Positions 50,856-60,600 of a stretch of DNA of 64,000 nt are shown piece after piece. The stretch comes from CAADGU01 sp035444285 (lineage in GTDB: Bacteria > Chloroflexota > Anaerolineae > Promineifilales > Promineifilaceae): NCBI GenBank assembly GCA_035444285.1, contig DAOMOK010000016.1, positions 1-64,000 on the forward strand, written 5' to 3'. The notes beneath the pieces were generated by a model. That model had not been told where the DNA came from, did no database searches, and saw only the letters and a list, made by a program, of their open reading frames with translations. Positions within the stretch are counted from its first letter, which is position 1. Every line of letters starts with the position of its first letter. A program made the translations under genes and the position numbers.

Positions 50856-51503
50856 ATGGAAAAGCCAAGTCTAAAATACTACATTTACGTATCCAACTCC
50901 AAAATAGATATGCTTTATTCTCAAATTCCTCGAACTGTTCGTTCGCAACTTGAGGCTGAAGTCAAATTGAATCTAAGGCTCTTGGAAGTTTCATTTGCAA
51001 AAAAACAATTTGACGATTCTGTTTATGAACGTCTTGCTACAGTATTAGAGTTTCTCAAAAAAAATAACGAGATAGGCCATCTCTCAGCACCAAAAGATTT
51101 TTTCACCGGAACTATGTATCTTGACTGGGCACAAATTCACCCCGGAGTTGTTTACTTTGGTGGAATATATAACGATATTGCTCTTGGTCTGGGAGGATCG
51201 ATGAAATATGTTTTGGGATATGACCTAAGAGAAGTTGAAAAAGGTATTTCTCATACCCCGTGGCTAGTCTCGTATCTGTTAGAGGAACTCGATCAAAGAC
51301 TTCTAAAACCAAATTTAGGCCATAAAATGACTGCCGATGAAGAAGAGAATCGAATCATAAACTCAACTAACTCCTGGTCAGCCGATTTATCTAAGAGAGC
51401 TATTGCAAAATTTGAATTCGTGGCAAAAAAAATGCTATTTGTGGGTCAAAACGGTAAAAAAGTATTACTTGGCACACCGATTTATGTAGCAGAGGCTTTC
51501 TAA
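50856..51503 (+). CDS. Uncharacterised protein (DUF7019/SAVMC3_10250-like)
   Basis: 215 residues. The start LKYYIYVSNSKIDMLYSQIP and the middle DWAQIHPGVVYFGGIYNDIALGLGGSMKYVLG recall a family of uncharacterised bacterial proteins (from memory, low certainty). No membrane segment or catalytic motif is evident. AT-rich like its neighbour, 18 bp apart, same direction. Possibly a two-gene accessory system of unknown function. Confidence 0.6.
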   Translation: MEKPSLKYYIYVSNSKIDMLYSQIPRTVRSQLEAEVKLNLRLLEVSFAKKQFDDSVYERLATVLEFLKKNNEIGHLSAPKDFFTGTMYLDWAQIHPGVVYFGGIYNDIALGLGGSMKYVLGYDLREVEKGISHTPWLVSYLLEELDQRLLKPNLGHKMTADEEENRIINSTNSWSADLSKRAIAKFEFVAKKMLFVGQNGKKVLLGTPIYVAEAF

Positions 51504-51522
51504 GTTGATACATGCCCAACAA

Positions 51523-51612
51523 CACGGCCGTACTCCCCCTCCCCTCCTATCACATTACAAAAGACCCGAAGGGTTTGGTTGAGAAACCCTTCGGGTCTTC
51601 TTTTTGTTTTAC
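51523..51612. terminator. Composite repeat with bidirectional terminator hairpin
   Basis: The left module CACGGCCGTACTCCCCC is followed by the hairpin AAGACCCGAAGGGTTT, loop GGTTGAG, AAACCCTTCGGGTCTT (51561-51599), then CTTTTTGTTTTACGGC. The T-run serves the plus-strand gene pair; on the minus strand it lies beyond the stop codon of the giant gene. It resembles the composite at 48385. Confidence 0.88.
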
Positions 51613-54600
51613 GGCTTGAGGATGATCGGCAGATAGACCACCAGGTTATCCGGCGGGGGTGGGCCGCCGGGGATGATGAGGGTGGCGGTGTCGCTGGCGG
51701 TGGTGTTGTTGGCGGACACGGCCGTGCCCGTCACCACATACGTCCCGCCACCCGTCGCCGTCACCGTCAGCAGCAGGTGGGCGGTGCTATGCGCGGGCAA
51801 GGGCAGGTCGGGCAGTTCCACCTGGCTGGTGGCCCCCGGTACGCTGCTCTGGAAGCTGTAGGTCGTCACCACATTACCTGTGTTGGTGACAATGAGCGTG
51901 AACGAAGCGGTCAGCGTGCCAGAGGGCACGGTCTGGCTGGCTGGCGTCAGCGCCACCGCCACCGCTTCATAGGGCAGGATCGTCACGGGGCGGGTATCCT
52001 GGCTGATGATGTGGCTGGCGGCCTGCGATTGGGCGGCCACCACCAGATCAACCGTGCCCGACAGCAGCGTCTCCATACCGTCGGCCGTCAGGGCAATGGT
52101 TTGCGCCTGGCCGGGGCTGAGCGTCACGGTATTGGCGGCGAAGGTGGCGACCGTGGCCAGCACCCCGGCCACCTGCAAGTCGAAGGTATCGGCCACCAGG
52201 CCGGTATTGCGCACCTCCACCTGCCACACGGCCGTATTGCGCGGATCCACACTCGTCGGCCCGGAGAGGATGCTGATCTGCACCCCCCGGTTGCCCACCT
52301 GCACCACGCCGGTCACGTCGGCGGTGGCGGCCGGGTAGTTCTGACCAACGGCCGTGGCCGTCACGTCATAATCACCCAATAATGTGCCCATCGGGGGTGT
52401 TACCAGCAGCGTCAAGTCGCGGCTGTTCATGAAGTACGGCGGCAAGGTCACGGCCGTGACCGGCTGCCCATTGTCCAATAGTTCCACACCCCACCCGGCG
52501 GGCACGGCCACATCCAGATCAAACGTCTCTTGCAAACTGCCTCTGTTGGTGACGGTGAGGGTGAGTACGGCCGTGCTGCCCGGCCCGGTCACGGCGGGAT
52601 CAGGGGCCAGGGAGAGGTCTACGGCGGGTACGGCCGTGATTTCCAGAATGGCATCGGCGTTGTCGGCTGCGCCGCTGGCAATGGCGACGACGGCTAAGGT
52701 GAACGGCCGTGGCCCGGCTTCGTTTGCGCTGGCGGTGAAGGAGAAATCGGCTGATTGCCCTGCGGGGACGAAAAAGCTGCCGGGCAGGGTCACATCGGCC
52801 AGCCCGGACGGGGTGACGGTGTAGCTCTGGTCGGCCGTTTCCAGATTGCTGATGGTCAGGGTGTAAACGGCCGTTTCGCCCACCGCCGCCGTTTGCCATG
52901 CCGGATTGATGACTGCATCCACGCCATCGGTGATGGTCAGTTCGGCAGCCACATCCTCATCGCCACTGCCATTGTCCACATTGACCAGCAGGGGCAGGGT
53001 GTCGGGCACGGCCGTTGCCGGAATCGTCACCGTCAGCGGCACAACAATCGTACTGTTGGCCGGGACGGGGACGCTGGCGGACGCGATTGTCCAATCGGCC
53101 AGCGGCCCACTGACGGTGACGGTGTAATTGTCCGGCGTGGCCGCCAGGTTGGTGAGACTGAGTTCGTACACGGCCGTGCTGCCCGCCGGTCTGGTGTGTA
53201 AAGGAGGCTCCAGCGCGGCCAGCCGGGCGGCGGTGACGAAGAGCGGCGGCAGGGTCAGATAATTGGAGCCACCGGCGAGAGTGTAGGCCACCTGTGTCCC
53301 TTCGGCCACTTTGCGCACTTCGCCAGCCTCCAGGCCAGTTACCAGACTTTGGAAGGTGCGGGTGACGGCAGGCGCAGTCCAATTCTGGCTGTAGTCCCAG
53401 CCATAAGTCGGGTCGGCGGCTGTGGTGGGAGGTACGTTAAAGCTGCCAGGCAGGACGGCGACGCCGGTGATGGCCGCCGTGTGGGTCAGGTTGACGCTGT
53501 AATTGGGCAGCGGGTGGAGCAGTTCGGTCTGGGCGCGATAGGTGTTATGCACGTCCCAACTGTTCACTTCACTGAAGGGTATGGCCAGGTCATCCTCGAT
53601 GTTGGTAATGTGGTAATTGAGTTGATTCCACAACGGCCGTGCCGGCCCCCAGACGCCATCAAAACCAAAGACGCGGATGCCGCCGTGGGCGGGCACGATA
53701 ATTTCGGCGTAACCGTCGCCGTCCACGTCGGCGGCTACGGGCACGTCGGTGCCGGTGGCGGAGTAGGCCAGCGGTTCGTTGAAGAGGATGTTTCCGGTAC
53801 GGCCGTCGAAAATCGTAAAGCCCATGCCATCCCCATTCCATAAGATTTCGGCCGCGCCGTCGCCATCCAGGTCGGCGGCGGAGGTGTTGAGGGGCGAGGA
53901 ATCGAGGGCCAGCGCCGTCCAGATGAGCGTGCCGTCGCCTTCAAAGGCGTAGAGTGTGCCGCCGTTGAACAGAGAGGAGGCGATTATTTCTACCGCGCCA
54001 TCGCCATCAATGTCGGCGATGGTGACACCGCCGGTACGGCCGGGGTCGAGCGGGGCTGTCCATTTCACTGAGCCATCGGCGCCGTTGAAGGCAAAGAGCA
54101 GGGTTTCGGAGGCCATCACCGCTTCCGGCAGGCCGTCACCGTCCAGGTCGGCGACGGCGGGCGCACCATAAGCATGAATGGGATTGGTGAACACGGCCGT
54201 CCACACGATTTGCGGCGTGCCCAGGTTGTAATCATACAGAGTGAGCGTGTCGTTGTAATCGTGTACCAGGATGTCCAGCAGGCCGTCGCCGGTCAGGTCG
54301 GCCAGGACGGGAATGCCCCAGGAGTTGGCGTCGGCCGTTTGCCAGGCAACCGTGCCGTCATGTTCAAACACCACCAGATTGGTATTCAGGTTGATGACAA
54401 TTTCCGGTTCCGGGTCTAAGTCCAGATTGCCGACGCTGGGTGTGCCGTAGAAGCGGTTGGAGGCGACGGCATTGGTTGACCAGTAAGGGGCGCCGTCGTG
54501 ATGGTAGGCATAGACGCCGATGTGGTTGGCGGTGATGATTTCCGCGCCAGGCTGCCCGTCCAGGTCGGCAATGGCTACGCCGCCAACATGCTCAAAACCG

Positions 54601-57600
54601 TTGAAGATGTTGTAGGCCACGCTCCAGATGATGGGGTCGCCGTTGCCCGCGTCCTGCCCGTCCCCGCGCAGCACAAACAGTTCGCCGTTTGGCCCCAGAT
54701 GGCTGGCGGTGAGGGCAATTTCCACCGTGCCGTCGCCGTCCAGGTCGCCGGTAGCCAGGGCGGAATGCACGCCGCCCCACCAGGATGCGCCGCCGGTGCG
54801 GGCGCTTTCCCACCATTCGGCCAGCGGGCGGTAGGGGATGGGCGGCTGGTTGCTGGCAAAGGCGTCCACGCGGATGCCGATGTTATTGCTGATGTGGGCC
54901 ACATGCGCGCCCTCGCCAAAGCCGCTGAAGTGATGGGCGATGGGCTGCTGCGAGAAGGGGTATATCTGGTCAATGGTTTGCACAAACTGGCCGTCTATGT
55001 ACAGGTCTACCAGATTGGTACCCACGCTGGCGCTGAAGCTGTAGAAGGTGAAGCTGTCGCCGGTGAAGGCATACCAGACGTTGCCGGGGTAGTTGCCCGC
55101 GCCGTTGACCACATAGTCGCCGTTGATGCCGTTGGCATGGCTGACGGTGTTGAGCAGGTCGCTGATGTGGACACGGCCGTTCATCTCCACCTGGCTGGCA
55201 TTGACAATCTCGTCGGGCATGGGCTGGCCGTCCCAGACATCAATATAATCCAGGTAGATGCGGTGCTGCGGGCTGGGCGGGTCGGGAATGCCCAGGACGG
55301 TGACGCTGATGGTGTGGGTGCCGGTGAGCAGGCCGGTGACGGGGAAGCTCTTCACGCCGGAATTGGCGCTGTAGGTGCCCACGGTGCCGTAGCTGACCCC
55401 ATCCACGAAGATTTCCGCCTGGCCGCCGTATTGATTGGTGAAGAAGCCGACGTTGGCCCAACGGCCGTCAAACGTCAAACTCACCGTGTCATTGGCAGTG
55501 GTCGAAAGGACGGAATAGCCGTTGCTGACATCCCATTGATACTCCTCGCTCCAGCTTGACGGCCGTTGTTGGTAAGCCGCCACACCGTTGTAGACCAGCG
55601 CCGGGTCATCCTGTTCATAGCGGACGACGCCGGTATAGACGGGAGTCTGGTAGAAAGGTGGGCTGCCAGGCGTGGTGAAAGCGTCTACGGTTAATTCGCC
55701 ATAATACCGTTCCAGTTGCAAAACGTGCAGGCCGGGGCCGAGATTGTTGAAGGAGTAGGTGCGGCTGACAACGGTACCGTTGTACAGGTTGATTTCGGCG
55801 AGCGGCTGGCCGTCCAGCAGCACCTTTGCCCACTGGCTACCCTGGTTATTGGCGATGGCGCGGAAGGTGACAGAATCGCCGGTGAAGGGGAACCAGGCGT
55901 TGGCCTGGCCGGTGATGGCGTCTTGCAGGTATTGGCCGCCGCTGGCCTGCGGGCTGCTGTTGAGCGCCCAGCGGTAACTGCGCTGGATGCGCTCATCTAA
56001 TTCCTCGAACGTGCCATCGGGCAAAGCGACGCCGTCCCACACGTCAATGTAGTCCAGTTGCACCAGGTCGTTATTGGCAAACGGGTTCTTTTGCCCCAGG
56101 ACGTTGATGGTGAGGGTGTGGCTGCCGGAGGCCAGGTTGTGGTAATAGACGGAGACGATGGTGGGATCGCGGCGATAAGCGTCTATGATGCCCTGGCTGA
56201 CGCCATCTATGAAAATTTCGGCGTAACCACTTTGGAGTGCGCCGTAGAGACCAACGCCGACGCTGAAACCGTTGAAGGTGAAGCTGATGGTATCACCCGG
56301 ATTGCCCGAAGCGTGCAGGTAATGGTCGCTGACGACATCGTTGAATTCGCTGCTCCAGGTGTTGGCGGTTTGCGGGAAGGGGACGCCGTTGTAGAGGATG
56401 GGGGCGTCGTTCTCTTCGTAACGGTGGAAGCTGCCGATGGAGGGCGGCGGTGTGGCCGGTTCGCTGGCGGGCACGGTGAACAAGTCCATCGTGGCCGCGC
56501 CACGGAAGGCGCGCAAGGTGAGGACGTGCGGCCCCGCACCCAACCCGTCGAAGGTGATGGTATGGGTGTGAACGGTGAAATCACTTAGCTCATAATAGCC
56601 GCGGAAGTCGTCGTCGGTGTAGAGGGCGATTTTTTCGGAGCTGCCGTAGATCATGGCCTGGAAAGTGATCGAGTCGCCGGTGAAGGGGAACCAGGCGCTC
56701 TGGCCGTTGCGATAATAGCTGCCGCCGCTGGCGTTGGCGTCATTTTGGTTTGTCCAACTGCTGCTGCGCCAGACGCGCACGTGGTCTTGTTCGTAAGCGC
56801 CGTCGGGCATGTCGGTGCCGTCCCAGGTGTCGAAGTAGTCCAGGCCGACGCGGGTGCCGTTGCTGAATGGGTTTTGCGTGCCGGTGACGCTGACGGTAAT
56901 GGTGTGGGCGGTGTCGGCCAGGCCGTCAATGGTGACGCGCTTCACGTCGGCGTAGCGGCTGTACAGGTCTACTGTGCCCTGGCTGATACCGTCTATGAGG
57001 ATTTCGGCGTAGCCGCTCTGCCCGGAGGTGAAGAAGCCGACGGCGACCCAGGTACCGCTGAAGGTGAGGCTGGCGGTATGCCCGGCGGTGGCGGAGCGAT
57101 GGTAGCTGCCACCGCTGGGGATGATATCATTAAAACTGGCCCAGGTACCGGTGTAGGTGATGGCGGCATCGCTGTTTTCGGTACGGGTGATGGCCCATGT
57201 TGTTGAGGGGGTGAGCAGGTGAGGGGGTGAGGGGGTGAGCCGTGAATCGTTATCCGTTATCTGTGGCCCGTAATCGGTAATCGGTAATCGGTAATCGGTC
57301 ATCGGTTCGGGTTCGGCCACAGTCACAGATGCGAACCGTCCCCCAAGCAACGACTGTTCACTGCTCACTGTTGACTGTTCACTGCTCACTGCTAACTGCC
57401 CACTCAGCAACGGCCGTTCCGCCCAATCAACCAGCGTCTGTGTGTTGGCAGGCGGCAGGATGGTTTCGCCGAGCAGTTCGGTGGTGATGGTGGTGGTGAC
57501 GGTCACGTCGCCGGTGGGCACGATGAGGGGGTTGACGCTGTGGGCGACGCCCAAACCCTGCCCCACACCGAGATAGCCAATGCCGGAGCCGTCGGGAATG

Positions 57601-60600
57601 GTATCCGTAGGGGCGAGGCAGTTGGGGATGGAGTTTTGGGTACAAGACAACGTGGTTTCCCAACTGCCTCGCCCGTACACCGGGGTTTGTAGATCAACGG
57701 TGATCGTATACACACCCGCGGCCCAGCCAGAGGTGTTGACGGTGGCGAGATCGTAGGCGCGGGGGTTGCCGATGAGCAGGGTGACGGGGATGTCATCGTT
57801 CCACTGCACGCTGCCGCCGGGGGCCAGGATTTCGGTGTGGGCGATGAGGTCTTGCCGGATGCCGGCCACGTTGGCGACGGTGACGGAGAGGTCGGTGCTG
57901 CTGGCGCCGGTTTCGACGAAGGGGGGATTGGCGCTCACGGCCGTGACCTGCACAAACTTGTCTACCACGTTGAGGCGGGCGACGGCCGTGTCGGTGGCGA
58001 GGATAGAATCCTCGGCTACGACGGTGGCGGTGAGGTCATAGCTGCCCAGGCTGGCGGGGGTGGTGTGGATGGGCAGCACCGCCGTGTCGCCGGGATCAAG
58101 CGTGGGGTTGAAGGTCTGGTCGCCGCTGGGGGTGGTGACGGTGACGGCGTAGGTGGCGGCCAGATTGCCCATGTTTTGCACGGTGAGGGTGAGCGTGGCC
58201 GTGTCGCCGAGGAGGATGGCATCCAGGTAGGGGGTGAAGCGGGCGTCGGGTAAGTATGCTTCGATGGCGCATAGTTCGGCGCTGAGGTTGGACACGGCCG
58301 TGCTGATGTCGCCCAGGTCGGCCAGGATGTCGGTGGCGGTGGTGTGGGTGGATAGGGTGGTCACGGCCGTTTCGATGTCGTCTACGGCCGTGAGCAGGGT
58401 GCTGGCGGCGTGGGCATAGTTGACCACAGTTTGCCCGGCGGCAACCGTGGCGTCACGCTGCGCCAGGTCACAGCTACCATCGGCGCAACTGGCTTCCAAC
58501 GTACTCATCGCCAGCGCCAGTGATTGCAACGCGCCGGCAAGCGCCTGGCTGCCCAGAGTGCAGCTATCGGCCGCCTCATACACCGGCCCGGTGAGCGGGC
58601 TGACGATTTGCACTTCGGCTTGCGCGTATTGGGTATAACTGCCCGGCGCGGAGGAAGCGAACCAGAGCGGGTAACGGCGGCCGACTTCGGCGGTGGTGAC
58701 GTTGAGGGTAAGGGTCTGCTCGTTCGTCTCATCCACGCTCAGAGAGATAGGAGATTGGAGATTGGCGATTGACCAGCCGGGGACGGGCACGGTGGGGGTG
58801 ATGGGGAAGCTGCCGGAAGCGTTGCCGACGTTGCCCATGCTCAATTCAATGGGCTGGCTGCTGCTGTTGGCCGTCATGTAGAGGACGGGCGGGCTGATGA
58901 GCAGATGGTTGTGCGCCTGGCCGGGCATTGTCCAGGGGATGGTTACGCTGTCGTTCAGGCTGCCGCCGTCGCTGGCGGTGACGTTGAGGGTGAAGCTGGT
59001 TCCAGGCGACGGCCGTGTGGGGGGCGCAACGTACAGGCCGACATGGGTGCGGTGGAAGGGGGGCAGGGTGACGGCCGTTGTCGTTTGCTCCTGGCCGTTC
59101 AAGACCACCCAACCGGCGGGTGCGCCGGTGGCGTTCAGGCTGATGGTTTTGGTGACGCTGCTCTGGTTGTGCAAAGTGAGGCGGAAGGCGGAATTGGGCA
59201 TTTCGCCTTCGCCGTCGTTGGTTTCGTTGGACACGGCCGTGCTGCCAGCTACAACCGGGATGGTGATGTTTTCTTCCACCGTGTAGCTCAGGTCAAGGGC
59301 CTGCTGCGTGGGCACGGTGATGGTGTGTTCAATCGTTTCGATGAGGGCGCGGTTTTGGCGGGATTGACCGACGATGGTGATGGTGTAGTCGCCAACGGCC
59401 GTGCCCGCCGGGGCCACAATTTGCACGATGTCCGTGTCCGTGAAGCCCACGCTCCAGCCGGCGGGCACGTATGTCCACACATCCAACTGCCCGTTGAAGT
59501 TGGCCTGGGCGTTGATGTCCAGCGCGTAAACCGAGAGGGGTACGGCCGTGCCTGCGCCAGACGCGGTCAGCGTGAAAGCTGGCGTACCCCCACTACCCGT
59601 GACAGGAATCATCTGCCCGGCATACTCTGTGGGCGTTAATCGGTCTGCCAGATAGCCAAAGGGCATCTGCGGCAGTGGTATAGCCGCGTGGTCGTAACCA
59701 GCGATCAGGTATTGCTCAAGGCCGCAGTTGTCAACGGGGCAAAGCGGGGCGGACAGGTAATACCAGGGTGCAGTGTTATTGACCACACGGTTGGGCGCAA
59801 GTGGGCCACCGGGCGGTTCCCAATCATCCAGGCAGGCTGCGCCAGAACCGGCGCCGGGGTCGCCTTGCAGGGCGGGCACTACGTTATCCACGATACAGTC
59901 AAACCACAACTGATGTACGGATTCGCCGAAGTCGTCCCAGGTGCTCCACACTTCCCAGGCGATCTCGGCGATCATCTGGGCATACTCAATCAAAGCGCCG
60001 TGTGTACCGTCGTCCAGGACGCTCACGGCCGTGCCCGTCACCGGATCAATCTCCCACCAGCCCAAACGGGGTTCGCCATCAATCAGGACAGGCGCTTGCG
60101 GGATGAGGACTTCTTTGCCAGCAATAAGGGCGGCGGCGGCGTAGCCGTAGCTGTTGGGGTCGGGCAGGTAGAGATCGAGCAAGTCTAACTGGTTCGGTTT
60201 GACGTGGACGAAACCGATGCCCTGGGCCTGGGCTTCGTCGAAGATGCGGGCGGTGGTGACGGGGGTCTCGCCGAGCGGGTGGCGCAGCGCGTCCCCTTCA
60301 AAGTAGGATTCGGCCACGGCTTTGACCCATTGGGCAGTACGGGCGGCAGCCAACGGCCGTCCCGGAGCCACAATCACGGCGGCATTGGTGTTGCGCAAAT
60401 CTACGGAACGGGTGGCGGCGTCTTGCACACTCACACCCTGCATGATGATGATGCGTGGCTGGTTATAGAACAACTTCACGCCCAGGTTTGTTTGCAGATC
60501 ATCGGCGGCGGGGTCAGCCTGGCGGGCGAAGGCCAGCCCGGAGAGGCTGTAGAGGAGGGCGCGGGTTTGTTCGATGAGGACGGCCGTGTCCCCCACCTGG

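Noticed and set aside
54498..55559. Long plus-strand open frame opposite the giant surface protein
   Set aside because: Low-complexity Val/Gly/Ala/Asp composition, antisense to repeated FG-GAP and beta modules; no ribosome site or motif.
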